Under the pieces are notes generated by a model. That model searched no databases, had not been told where the DNA came from, and worked only from the letters and a program-made list of their open reading frames with translations. Shown in pieces: positions 46,859 through 59,310 of a stretch of DNA of 64,000 nucleotides. Origin of the DNA: Hordeum vulgare subsp. vulgare (taxonomy: Eukaryota > Streptophyta > Magnoliopsida > Poales > Poaceae); contig NC_058518.1 of the NCBI RefSeq assembly GCF_904849725.1, positions 505,411,225-505,475,224 on the forward strand, written 5' to 3'. The translations under genes and the position numbers were made by a program. The first letter of the stretch is position 1. The number at the start of each line of letters is the position of its first letter.

Positions 46859-47035
46859 AGCGGCACTACCGCCAGGGGTAGCGGTACTACCGCCAGGACC
46901 CCAGCCTATCACGACTTGACTAGGGCTTTTTAGGGCTGTCTCAAGGGGGAGCGGTACTACCGCCAGGGGGAGCGGTACTACCGCTAGGACCCCGGCGGTA
47001 CTACCGCTAGGCCCATACCCCTTGGGCCATATAAA
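46859..47035 (+). promoter_or_regulatory. Internal promoter-like module before ORF3 in Maximus D
   Basis: Five AGCGGTACTACCGC-type palindromes (46859-47010) are followed 20 bp later by TATAAA (47030-47035). The ORF3 ATG is at 47191, 156-161 nt further on, the same spacing as in copy B. Three more palindromes lie in the ORF3 intron (47597-47660). Confidence 0.65.
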
Positions 47036-49068
47036 GGAGGGGAAGCCCGTTTTTCTTGCCCTGTTTCTTCTTCCTCGTGGCTCTCCCTTCCTCTCCTCCA
47101 AACTCCCCCGTTTGGATCTCTCTCTGCGGAGCCCCTTCTCCCCCTTGAGTTGGAGGGTTTTCTCCTCTCCTCCTTCCTCCGTCAAGTGCCATGGATGCCG
47201 GTAAAGCTCCTCTCCTTATTCTCTTGGTTGGTGTTTTCTTGTTCTAGGGTTAGGAGCTTGGTGATTTGGATCTATGGCTATGATTCGTGCTTCGTTTTTG
47301 GATGGAACGAAGGAGATACCTTAGGGGAGTTTAGGTTTTATGATTCATTGCATTTATTTTGACATGCCCTAGTTCTCCATGTTTTAGATCGAGTACTTCT
47401 TATCATACTTCTCTTGGATTAGATCTAAAACTTGAATCCCTTTGACAAGGCGTGTCTCCATCTAGATGTTCTTGAGGTCCCCATGTGTTAGGGCTACGGT
47501 GTTTCTTGTAGTGGGTTTATGTAGTAGCCGTGGATCTCTTGAATCAAATCTAGCAGTTCTTGTGGGTTTCTTTATATTCAGATCTGAAAGTCAAATCCCT
47601 AGCGGTACTACCGCCAGGGGTAGCGGTACTACCGCCAGGGGTAGCGGTACTACCGCCAGGAGGATAATTTTCTTATTTTTATTTCTTTTTCTTTGTGTTT
47701 GGCAATGTGTGTTTCTTCTTATGATTCTTTTGACCATTGCCTTGACTCCTCATGTCGCTCTTTTTGGTGTGTGTGTCTTGTGTGTCACAGGTGGTTCTCG
47801 TCGCTCGAATCCCGCACGTAACACCCAACCCAAGCAGTATCGCTCTTCAGAGGCTCCAGAGGGTTCCGCCACCTCCAGTCTGAATCCCAAGAAGAGGTCC
47901 TTCAAGAAGGCTGCTACTAAGAACAAAGGGATCAACGTTCGCACTATGCCCCCTAGGAATTTTCTGGCATTCCGCACCCGCAATCCCTATGTTGAAGACA
48001 AGGCACAGATCAAGAACATCGAGCATGTTTGGTCACGGGATCACTGCATGATCTATCGTGACATCATCAAGCCCTTCAAGAAGATATTTGTCCCAGTACA
48101 GTGGATTGACCTTGCTCACCTTCAGCGGAATCCGGACTACTTTGGTGAGGCTCTCTCCTTGATTGAAAAGCTTGGCCTTACAGAGATCATCACCTTCAGG
48201 CAAGACTTTGATCCAGATGTTGTGGCCCAGTTCTATGTCACTGTTCACTTTGCACCTGATGACGTGCGCACCATGGCTTGGATGACCGGTACTCAGAAGA
48301 TGACTAGTTCTTGGGCAGAGTTCATGCAGTTTCTCAAAGTCGACTTCCACGGGGACGAAAATGCTCTAGGGATGCATCCTCATGCTCCTGCTTCATCTAC
48401 TGCCACCCCCAAGGACAGGCTGCAACAACATTACGTCAAGAAAGGTGTGCTCCGCACGCATATGTATATCATGCATCGGGTCTTCTGCAACACTCTATTT
48501 CCTCGTATTGGCATCTTTGACGAGGTGCATGGTCATCTAGCTGAGATGCTTCTGCTATGTGAGGAAGCTAGGACTAAGGATACCGCGCCTCTCGATATTG
48601 CCCATGTGATGTTCAATGAGCTCTGAAACTGCATCATGAACCGCAAGGTTCCCATCTACGGGCACTACTTGTTTGCATATATTCAGAAGAGGTGGCACGA
48701 GGTCTATCTGGTAGATCCCTTCCCTATTCAGGCTGACTATTTTGTGCATGATCCTATCAAGCTCCGTATCAAAGAAAAATGGGCCAACCCATCAACTTCT
48801 TCTCTGCACACGGACACGGACACACAGACTGCTGCTGGAGGAGGACCTGCTTCACAGACCCGCTCTTCTACTATGCCATCTTGGGCAGTGAAACTGAAGG
48901 ATCAAATGAAGACTCTCTTCTGTATGCAGGCAAAGGGACAATATCAGTCTCATGTGGCCCAGAAGGAGAACTGTTAGAGGCACAAGCGTGTCTTAAGGAC
49001 CCTTGATGTGGCTATCTCAAGCTGCAAAGAGGACGACATCACTCCAGAGTCTGATTGGATGAGGGCTC

Positions 49069-50888
49069 TGTTGGAATTATGCCCTAGAGGCGATAATAAA
49101 TATAGTTATTATTATAATTCCTGTATCAAGATAATCGTTTATTATCCCTGCTATAATTGTATTGAATAAAGACTTATATACATGTGTGGATACATAGACA
49201 AAACACTGTCCCTAGCAAGCCTCTAGTTGGCTAGCCAGTTGATCAAAGATAGTCAGGGTCTTCTGATTATGAACAAGGTGTTGTTGCTTGATAACTGGAT
49301 CACGTCATTAGGACCATCACGTGATGGACTAGACCCAAACTAATAGACGTAGCATGTTGATCGTGTCATTTTGTTGCTACTGTTTTCTGCGTGTCAAGTA
49401 TTTGTTCCTATGACCATGAGATCATATAACTCACTGATACCGGAGGAATTCTTTGTGTGTATCAAATGTCGCAACGTAACTGGGTGACTATAAAGATTCT
49501 CTACAGGTATCTCCGAAGGTGTTCGTTGAGTTAGTATGGATCGAGACTGGGATTTGTCACTCCGTGTGACGGAGAGGTATCTCGGGGCCCACTCGGTAAT
49601 ACAACATCACACACAAGCCTTGCAAGCAATGTGACTTAGTGTAAGTTGCGGGACCTTGTATTACGGAACGAGTAAAGAGACTTGCCGGTAAACGAGATTG
49701 AAGTAGGTATGCGGATACTGACGATCGAATCTCCGGCAAGTTACATACCGAAGAACAAAGGGAATGACATACGGGATTATATGAATCCTTGGCACTGAGG
49801 TTCAAACGATAAGATCTTCGTAGAATATGTAGGATCCAATATGGGCATCCAGGTCCCGCTATTGGATATTGACCGAGGCATCTCTCGGGTCATGTCTACA
49901 TAGTTCTCGAACCCGCAGGGTCTGCACACTTAAGGTTCGACGTTGTTTTATGCGTATTTGAGTTATATGGTTGGTTACCAAATGTTGTTCGGAGTCCCGG
50001 ATGAGATCACGGACGTCACGAGGGTTTCCGGAATGGTCCGGAAACGAAGATTGATATATAGGATGACCTCATTTGATTACCGGAAGATTTTTGGAGTTAC
50101 CGGGAATGTACCGGGAATGACGAATGGGTTCCGGGTGTTCACCGGGGGGGCAACCCACCCCGGGGAAGCCCATAGGCCTTGGGGGTGGCGCACCAGCCCT
50201 TAGTAGGCTGGTGGGACATACCAAGAAGGCCCTATGCGCCATAGGAAGAAAATCAAAGGGAAAGGAAAGAAAAAAAAGAGGAGGTGGGAAAGGGGGAAGG
50301 ACTCCTCCTTCCAAACCTCGTTAGCCTCGGTTTGGAAGGGGAGGGTTGCCCCCCTTGGCTCGGCCAAACCCCTTGGGGGTCCTTGGACCCCAAGGCAAGG
50401 CTCCCCCTCTTCCCCCTATATATACGGAGGTTTTAGGGCTGATTTGAAACAACTTTCCACGGCAGCCCGACCACATATCTCCACGGTTTTACCTCTAGAT
50501 CGCGTTTCTGCAGAGCTCGGGCGGAGCCTTGCTGAGATAAGATCATCACCAACCTCCGGAGCACCGTCACGCTGCCGGAGAACTCATCTACCTCTCCGTC
50601 TCTCTTGCTGGATCAAGAAGGCCGAGATCATCGTCGAGCTGTACGTGTGCTGAACGCGGAGGTGCCGTCCGTTTGGCACTAGATCGTGGGACTGATCGCG
50701 GGACGGTTCGCGGGGCGGATCGAGGGACGTGAGGACGTTCCACTACATCAACTGCGTTCACTAACGCTTCTGCTGCATGATCTACAAGGGTACGTAGATC
50801 GAATATCCCCTCTCGTAGATGGACATCACCATGATAGGTCTTCGTGCGCGTAGGAAATTTTTTGTTTCCCATGCAACGTTCCCCAACA
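49069..50888 (+). repeat. 5' LTR of Angela F
   Basis: 1,820 bp, TG...CA. A TATATATACGG box lies near 50417. It is followed by the primer site at 50890. Confidence 0.92.
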
Positions 50889-52142
50889 GTGGCATCATGA
50901 GCTAGGTTCATGCGTAGATGTCTTCTCGAGTAGAACACAAAAGTTTTTGTGGGTGGTGATGTGCATTTTTCTGCCCTCCTTAGTCTTTTCTTTATTCCGC
51001 GGTATTGTTGGATTGAAGCGGCTTGGACCGACATTACTCGTACGCTTACGAGAGACTGGTTTCATCGCTACAAGTAACCCCGTTGCTCAAAGATGACTGG
51101 CAAGTGTCAGTTTCTCCAACTTTAGTTGAATCGGATTTGACCGAGGAGGTCCTTGTATAAGGTTAAATAGCAATTCATATATCTCTGTTGTGGTGTTTGC
51201 GTAAGTAAGATGCGATCCTACTAGATACCCATGGTCACCACGTAAAACATGCAACAACAAAATTAGAGGACGTCTAACTTTTTTTGCAGGGTATGCTTGT
51301 GATGTGATATGGCCAACGATGTGATGTGATATATTGGATGTATGAGATGATCATGTTGTAATAGATAATATCGACTTGCACGTCGATGGTACGGCAACCG
51401 GCAGGAGCCATAGGGTTGTCTTTAAACTAACGTTTGTGCTTGCAGATGCGTTTACTATTTTGCTAGGATGTAGCTTCAGTAGTAATAGCATGAGTGGCAC
51501 GACAACCCCGATGGTGACACGTTGATGGAGATCATGGTGTGGCGCCGGTGACAAGAAGATCGTGCCGGTGCTTTGGTGATGGAGATCAAGGAGCACGTGA
51601 TGATGGCCATATCATGTCACTTATGAATTGCATGTGATGTTAATCCTTTTATGCACCTTATTTTGCTTAGAACGACGGTAGCATTATAAGGTGATCTCTC
51701 ACTAAAATTTCAAGACGAAATTGTGTTCTCCCCGACTGTGCACCGTTGCTACAGTTCGTCGTTTCGAGACACCACGTGATGATCGGGTGTGATAGACTCA
51801 ACGTTCACATACAACGGGTGCAAAACAGTTGCACACGCGGAACACTCTGGTTAAGCTTGACGTGCCTAGCATGTGCATACATGGCCTCGGAACACATGAG
51901 ACTGAAAGGTCGATCATGAATCATATAGATGATATGATTAGCATAGGGATGCTTACCACTGAAACTATACTCAACTCACGTGATGATCGGACTTGAGCTA
52001 GTGTAAGTGGATCATGAACCACTCAAATGACTAGAGAGATGTACTTTTTGAGTGGGAGTTTAGCGAGTAATTTGATTAAGTTAAACTCTAATTATCTTGA
52101 ACATAGTCTAAGTCCACTTTGAATATATTTGTGTTGTAGATC
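50889..52142 (+). other. Angela F primer site and leader
   Basis: The primer site reads TGGCATCATGAGC (50890-50902), a decayed version of the TGGTATCAGAGC in Angela A. The 1.24-kb leader is colinear with 30388-31629 and has no supported ORF. Confidence 0.8.
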
Positions 52143-54512
52143 ATGGCTCACGCAGCAGTCACCCTGAATTTTAATACGTTCCTAGAGAAAGCTAAGTTGA
52201 AAGATGATGGAAGCAACTTTGTAGACTGGGCTCGTAATCTTAAGCTAATCTTACAAGCTGGGAAGAAGGATTATGTCCTTAATGCTGTGCTAGGAGATGA
52301 ACCACCCGCTACGGCTGACCAGGATGTTAAGAACGCTTGGTTAACACGTCAGGAGGACTACTCAGTAGTTCAATGTGCAGTCTTGTATGGCTTAGAACCG
52401 GGACTTCAACGTCGCTTTGAGCGTCATGGAGCATTTGAGATGTTCCAGGAGTTGAAGTTCATCTTTTGGAAGAACGCCCGGATCGAGAGGTATGAGACCT
52501 CCGATAAATTCTATGCTTGCAAGATGGAGGAGAACTCGTCTGTCAGTGAACATGTGCTCAAAATGTCTGGGTACTCAAACCGTCTAGCTGAGCTGGGGAT
52601 TGAACTCCCGCAAGAGGCTATCACTGACAGAATCTGTCAATCACTGCCGCCAAGCTATAAAGGCTTTGTGTTGAACTACAACATGCAAGGGATGAACAAG
52701 TCACCCGGCGAGTTGTTTGCGATGCTGAAAGTCGCAGAGTCTGAACTCCGTAAAGAGCATCAAGTGTTGATGGTGAATAAGACCACTAGTTTCAAGAGAA
52801 ACGGCAAATGCAAGAAGGGTAATTCAAAGAAGAGCGGCAAGCCTGTTGCCAATCCGACGAAGAAACCCAAAGCTGGACCTAAGCCTGAAACAGAGTGTTA
52901 CTATTGCAAGGGTATGGGTCACTGGAAGCGCAATTGCCCCAAGTATCTGGCTGATAAGAAGGTGGCCAAAGAAAAATCAGGTATATTTGATATACATGTT
53001 ATTGATGTGTACTTAACCGGTTCTCGTAGTAGTGCTTGGGTATTCGATACCGGTTCTGTTGCTCATATTTGCAACTCAAAACAGGAACTGCGGAATAGAC
53101 GAAGGCTGGCGAAAGATGAAGTGACGATGCGCGTAGGAAATGGTTCCAAGGTTGATGCAATCGAAGTCGGCACAGTTTCACTTCAGTTACCATCAGGATT
53201 AGTTATGAACTTGAATCATTGTTATTTAGTGCCTGCATTGAGCATGAACATTATATCTGGATCTTGTTTATTGCGAGACGGTTACTCTTTTAAGTCAGAG
53301 AATAATGGTTGTTCTATTTCTATGAGTAACATCTTTCATGGTCATGCACCCAATGTGAGAGGATTATTCATATTGAATCTTGATAGTGATACACACATAC
53401 ATAACATTGAGACCAAAAGAGAAAGAGTTAACAATGATAGCGCCATATTTTTGTGGCACTGCCGCTTAGGTCATATTGGTGTAAAGCGCATGAAGAAACT
53501 CCATGCCGATGGACTTTTGGAGTCACTTGACACGTGCGAACCATGCCTCATGGGCAAGATGACTAAAACTCCATTCTCCGGAACAATGGAGCGTGCAAGT
53601 GACTTGTTGGAAATCATACATACCGATGTGTGCGGTCTGATGAGTGTAGAGGCACGCGGCGGATATCGTTATTTTCTCACCTTCACTGACGATTTAAGTA
53701 GATATGGTTATGTCTACTTAATGAAGCACAAGTCTGAAACATTTGAAAAGTTCAAGCAATTTCAGAGTGAAGTTGAAAATCATCGTAACAAGAAGATCAA
53801 GTTCCTACGGTCTGATCGTGGGGGTGAATATCTGAGTTTCGAGTTTGGTGCTCACTTAAGACAATGTGGAATTGTTTCACAGTTGACACCGCCTGGAACA
53901 CCACAGCGTAATGGTGTGTCCGAACGTCGTAATCATACTTTATTAGAGATGGTGCGATCTATGATGTCTCTTACCGATTTGCCGTTATCGTTTTGGGGTT
54001 ATGCATTAGACACAGCTGCATTCACTTTAAATAGGGCACCATCAAAATCCGTTAACACGACACCATACGAACTGTGGTATGGCAAAAGGCCAAAGTTGTC
54101 GTTTCTTAAAGTTTGGGGATGTGATGCTTATGTCAAAAAGCTTCAGCCTGAAAAGCTGGAACCCAAAGCGAAAAAGTGCCTCTTCATAGGTTACCCAAAA
54201 GAGACAGTTGGGTACACCTTCTATCTCAAATCCGAGGGCAAAGTGTTTGTTGCTAAAAACGGAGCTTTTCTCGAGAAGGAGTTTCTCTCGAGAGAATTGA
54301 GTGGGGGCAAGATAGAACTTGATGAGGTTGTCAAACCTCTCATCCCTCTAGATGGTGGCGCATGGCAAGGGGAAACCTCTGTCGTTGCGACGCCGGTTGA
54401 GGAGGAAGTTAATGATGATGATCATGAAACTCCGGTTCAAGTTCCTGTCGAACCACGCAGGTCGATGAGACCATGTGCTGCTCCAGAGTGGTACGGTAAT
54501 CCCGTTTTGTGA
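52143..54512 (+). pseudogene. gag-pol: Angela F gag, protease and integrase
   Basis: ATG 52143 opens a 789-codon frame colinear with Angela A: gag with CYYCKGMGHWKRNC, protease AWVFDTGSVAHIC, integrase LWHCRLGHIGVKRM, RSDRGGEYL and GVSERRNHTL. A 12-nt deletion near 53520 removes four residues before CEPC. TGA 54510-54512 is TCA in Angela A. Confidence 0.9.
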
Positions 54513-56107
54513 ATCATGTTGTTAGACAACAATGAACCTGCAATTATGAAGAAGCAATGGTGGGCCCAGATTCCAACAAATGGCTAGAGGCCATGAAGTC
54601 CGAGATAGGATCCATGTATGAGAACAAAGTGTGGACTTTGGAAGTACTACCTGAGGGCCGCAAGGCTATTCAGAACAAATGGATCTTTAAGAAGAAGACG
54701 GACGCTGACGGCAATGTGACCGTTTATAAAGCTCGACTTGTGGCAAAGGGTTTTTCACAAGTTCAAGGAGTTGACTACGATGAGACATTCTCACCCATAG
54801 CGATGCTTAAGTCCGTCAGAATCATGTTAGCAATAGCTGCATTTTTTGATTATGAAATTTGGGAGATGGATGTCAAAACGGCGTTCCTTAACGGTTTCCT
54901 TAAGGAAGAGTTGTATATGATGCAAGCCGAAGGTTTTGTCGATCCTAAGGATGCTAACAAGGTGTGCAAGCTCCAGTGATCCATTTATGGGCTGGTGCAA
55001 GCATCTCGGAGTTGGAACAAACGCTTTGATGAGGTGATCAAAGCATTTGGGTTTATACAAGTGGTTGGAGAATCTTGTATTTACAAGAAAGTGAGTGGGA
55101 GGTCTGTAGCATTTCTAATATTATATGTGGATGACATATTGCTGATTGGAAACAACGTAGAGTTTTTGGAGAGCATAAAGGATTACTTGAATAAAAGTTT
55201 CTCTATGAAGGACCTAGGAGAAGCTGCTTACATTCTAGGAATTAAGATCTACAGGGATAGATCGAAACGCCTGATAGGACTTTCACAAAGCACATACCTT
55301 GATAAAGTTTTGAAGAGGTTCAAAATGGAACAGTCCAATAAAGGGTTCTTGCCAGTTTTATAAGGTACGAAATTGAGTAAGACTCAGTGCCCAGCAACTG
55401 ATGAGGATAGAGAGCATATGAGCACCGTCCCCTATGCTTCAGCCATAGGTTTTATCATGTATGCAATGTTGTGCACTAGACCGGACGTTAGCTTGGCCAT
55501 AAGTATGGCAGGCAGGTTCCAGAGTAATCCAGGAGTGGATCACTGAATGGCGGTCAAAAATATCCTGAAGTACCTGAAAAGGACTAAGGAGATGTTTCTC
55601 GTGTATGGAGGTGACGAAGAGATCGCCGTAAAGGGTTACATCGATGCAAGCTTTGACATAGATCCGGACGACTCGAAGTCGCAGACCGGATACGTATTTA
55701 TTCTTAATGGGGGTGCGGTAAGCTGGTGCAGTTCCAAGCAAAGCGTCGTAGCAGATTCTACATGTGAAGCGGAGTACATGGCTGCCTCGGAGGCGGCTAA
55801 GGAGGGTGTCTGGATGAAGCAGTTCATGACGGATCTTGGAGTAGTGCCAAGCGCACTGAATCCAATAACCTTGTTCTGTGACAACACGGGTGCCATTGCC
55901 CTAGCAAAGGAACCACGGTTTCACAAGAAGTCCAGACACATCAAACGACGCTTCAACCTCATCCGCGACTACGTCGAAGGGGAGGACGTAAATATATGCA
56001 AAGTGCACACGGATCTGAATGTAGCAGACCCGCTGACTAAACCTCTTCCACGGGCAAAGCATGATCAACACCAGAACTGTATGGGTGTTAGATTTATTAC
56101 AATGTAA
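54513..56107 (+). pseudogene. pol: Angela F reverse transcriptase and RNase H
   Basis: A single-base loss near 54545 shifts the frame. RT then reads ARLVAKGFSQVQGVDYDET, DVKTAFLNGFLKEELYMM and LILYVDDILLIGN. Stops lie at 54977-54979 (TGA; CGA in A), 55361-55363 (TAA; CAA in A) and in GATCACTGAATGG near 55545 (TGA; TGG in A). RNase H follows (GYIDASFDID, STCEAEYMA, LFCDNTGAIAL), ending near 56107. Confidence 0.88.
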
Positions 56108-56159
56108 TTCGCATGATGATGTGAGGGCTAGATTATTGACTCTACTGCAAGTGGGAGAC

Positions 56160-57984
56160 TGTTGGAATTATGCCCTAGAGGCAATAATAAATATAGTTAT
56201 TATTATAATTCCTGTATCAAGATAATCGTTTATTATCCATGCTATAATTGTATTGAATAAAGACTTATATACATGTGTGGATACATAGACAAAACACTGT
56301 CCCTAGCAAGCCTCTAGTTGGCTAGCCAGTTGATCAAAGATAGTCAGGGTCTTCTGATTATGAACAAGGTGTTGTTGCTTGATAACTGGATCACGTCATT
56401 AGAACAATCACGTGATGGACTAGACCCAAACTAATAGACGTAGCATGTTGATCGTGTCATTTTGTTGCTACTGTTTTCTGCGTGTCAATTGTTTGTTCCT
56501 ATGACCATGAGATTATATAACTCACTGACACCGGAGGAATGCTTTGTGTGTATCAAACGTCGCAACGTAACTGGGTGACTATAAAGATGCTCTATAGGTA
56601 TCTTCGAAGGTGTTCGTTGAGTTAGTATGGATCGAGACTGGGATTTGTCACTCCGTGTGACGGAGAGGTATCTCGGGGCCCACTCGGTAATACAACATCA
56701 CACACAAGCCTTGCAAGCAATGTGACTTAGTGTAAGTTGCGGGATCTTGTATTACGGAACGAGTAAAGAGACTTGCCGGTAAACGAGATTGAAAAAGGTA
56801 TGCGGATACTGACGATCGAATCTCGGGCAAGTAACATACCGAAGGAGAAAGGGAAGGACATACGGGATTATATGAATCCTTGGCACTGAGGTTCAAACGA
56901 TAAGATCTTCGTAAAATATGTAGGATCCAATATGGGCATCCAGGTCCCGCTATTGGATATTGACCGAGGAGTCTCTCGGGTCATGTCTACATAGTTCTCG
57001 AACCCGCAGGGTCTGCACACTTAAGGTTCGACGTTGTTTTATGCGTATTTGAGTTATATGGTTGGTTACCGAATGTTGTTCGGAGTCCCAGATGAGATCA
57101 CGGACGTCACGAGGGTTTCCGGAATGGTCCGGAAACGAAGATTGATATATAGGATGACCTCATTTGATTACCGGAAGGTTTTCGGAGTTACCGGGAATGT
57201 ACCGGGAATGACGAATGGGTTCCGGGTGTTCACCGGGGGGGGCAACCCACCCCGGGGAAGCCCATAGGCCTTGGGGGTGGCGCACCAGCCCTTAGTGGGC
57301 TGGTGGGACATACCAAGAAGGCCCTATGCGCCATAGGAAGAAAATCAAAGGGAAAGGAAAGAAAAAAAAAAGAGGAGGTGGGAAAAGGGGGAAGGACTCC
57401 TCCTTCCAAACCTAGTTGGCCTCGGTTTGGAAGGGGAGGGTTGCCCCCCTTGGCTCGGCCGAACCCCTTGGGGGTCCTTGGACCCCAAGGCAAGGCTCCC
57501 CCTCTTCCCCCTATATATACGGAGGTTCTAGGGCTGATTTGAAACAACTTTGCCACGGCAGGCCGACCACATATCTCCACGGTTTTACCTCTAGATCGCG
57601 TTTCTGCAGAGCTCGGGCGGAGCCTTGCTGAGATAAGATCATCACCAACCTCCGGAGCGCCGTCACGCTGCCGGAGAACTCATCTACCTCTCTGTCTCTC
57701 TTGCTGGATCAAGAAGGCCGAGATCATCGTCGAGCTGTACGTGTGCTGAACGCGGAGGTGCCGTCCGTTCGGCACTAGATCGTGGGACTGATCGCGGGAC
57801 GGTTCGCGGGGCGGATCGAGGGACATGAGGATGTTCCACTACATCAACCGCGTTCACTAACGCTTCTGCTGTGCGATCTACAAGGGTACGTAGATCGAAT
57901 ATCCCCTCTCGTAGATGGACGTCACCATGATAGGTCTTCGTGCGCGTAGAATTTTTTTTGTTTCCCATGCAACGTTCCCCAACA
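56160..57984 (+). repeat. 3' LTR of Angela F
   Basis: 1,825 bp, preceded by the polypurine tract GCAAGTGGGAGAC (56147-56159). Confidence 0.92.
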
Positions 57985-58114
57985 GGCTCAAGGCTATCAG
58001 TGGACTGGGTCTGATGCAGAGGAGGAGGCTTCTGAGGAGGACATTGTAGAGGAGCAGGACGAGCAGGATCCGGATACCACAGACGCGTCTGGGGATGATG
58101 AGGATGCGGAGTGA

Positions 58115-58418
58115 CCACCTGTGTCGTTAGGTGTGCCCCTTTTTGGTGTCTTGTGCTAAAGGGGGAGAGAGTCTAGGAGCTGGATTTGCGCTTTGCTTTA
58201 GCTTTGCTTATCTTTATCGTGTTTGCTCTGAACTTGGTTTGATCGTATTTGCTATCTTTTTTTGTGTGATGTGAGACTTGGTCTTATTGTCAGACTTATT
58301 TTTGTCATATGCTGTGAGTCATATGCTCTTCAATTATCTCCATTATTTATCCTTATGTTCACATGCTCTCTACTGTGCAAATCCGGTATTGTCATCAATC
58401 CACCAAAAAGGGGGAGAT
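58115..58418 (+). other. Maximus D region between ORF3 and 3' LTR, with polypurine tracts
   Basis: The main PPT AAAAAGGGGGAGAT (58404-58417) adjoins the LTR. A second, AAAGGGGGAGAGAG, lies near 58158. Copy B has both (19257-19270 and about 19510-19525, minus). Repeated PPTs are described for Sireviruses. The rest is T-rich with no ORF. Confidence 0.75.
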
Positions 58419-58737
58419 TGTTAGGGCACATTTATGCCTAAGTAATTTTGGTGATTGATGACAGTACCGTAAAGGACTAATCGTGTGCATTAAGCTTTCA
58501 GATAATACATGTCAATGGCACAAGACGGTTCGGCACCCTCCGTGGAACAGAAGCACGGTGTCCTCTACGATTCTCTTTCTTTGAGTCGTAGGAACGCCGT
58601 ACTATTAAGAGGGGATCCATAGTGGAAAGGTTTGGGTGGAATCAATTTTGCACGCACACACTTTATCTCCTTCCCCTTTCCCTGCAACTTTGGAGCGGTT
58701 CCCGCCTCTAGTTTATCTCTTCATGCAAAAAGGTCTC

Positions 58738-59098
58738 CTAGCGGTAGTACCGCTGTCCCTAGCGGTAGTACCGCTAGCCCTAACGCTAGTACTGCTGTGC
58801 TGGCGGTAGTACCGCCCCTGGTCAGCGGTAGTACAGTTCCAGGAACTTAGTACCGCCTTCCTAGCGGTTATACTTCGTCGGACTTTTTGCGAAGACTTTC
58901 TTGGCGGTGGTTGGCCCGGTAGTGCCTCTGCACAACCATGAGCTCAGCGGTAGTACCGCAGGAGTGCTAGTGGTAGTACCAGCCAGCGGTAGTACCGCTG
59001 CAGCCAGTGGTAGTACCGCTGGAGTGCTAGCGGTAGTACCGCTGGGCTCGGGCTGTGAGTGGGAAAACGGTTGGATTCCCCCCCCCCCACTATATAAA
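58738..59098 (+). promoter_or_regulatory. LTR promoter of Maximus D: palindrome cluster plus TATA
   Basis: About ten AGCGGTAGTACCGCT-type palindromes (58738-59043) precede a C-run and TATATAAA (59091-59098). The central base is G, as in the copy B LTRs and unlike the internal cluster. Confidence 0.7.
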
Positions 59099-59310
59099 GG
59101 GTTCTTCTTGCTCCAGAACCCTACCTTTGACCCTCCCAAGCTCCATTGTTGCTCCCTAAGCTCAAAAGTGCCCGATTTCTCTCCCTAGCCAATCAAACTT
59201 GTTGATTTCCTAGGGATTGGTTGAGAAGGCCTAGATCTACACTTCCACCAAGAGAAAATTGATCCCCCCAATAATACCTTGCGGATCTTGTTACTCTTGG
59301 GTGTTTGAGC

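Larger units (their letters stand above)
49069..57984 (+). mobile_element. Full-length Angela-type copia element F inside Maximus D ORF3
   Basis: TSD GGCTC at 49064-49068 and 57985-57989. LTRs of 1,820 and 1,825 bp start TGTTGGAATTATGCCCTAG and end TTCCCCAACA. They differ at roughly 40 or more positions by eye, so this copy is older than Angela A. Its gag-pol has four nonsense codons and one frameshift. In the LTR 3' half it has GGGTGGCGCACCAG where Angela A and the solo LTRs differ, so it is a distinct subfamily. Confidence 0.93.
47191..58114 (+). pseudogene. Maximus D ORF3, spliced, split by Angela F
   Basis: Exon 1 is ATGGATGCCG (47191-47200). The intron is 47201-47790 (590 nt, GTAAAG...GTCACAG). 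Exon 2 reads GSRRSNPARNTQPKQYRSS, then MPPRNFLAFRTRN, WSRDHCMIYRDIIKPFKK and FYVTVHFAPDDVRTMAWMT. It continues through TGA 48624-48626 and TAG 48975-48977 to Angela F, and resumes at 57990 with an acidic tail (EEEASEEDIVEEQDEQD), ending at TGA 58112-58114. Without Angela, exon 2 is about 1.41 kb (about 468 codons). Copy B has TGG and CAG at the two stop positions. The function is unknown. The domain faintly recalls plant transposon-associated gag-like proteins, not an envelope. Confidence 0.72.
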
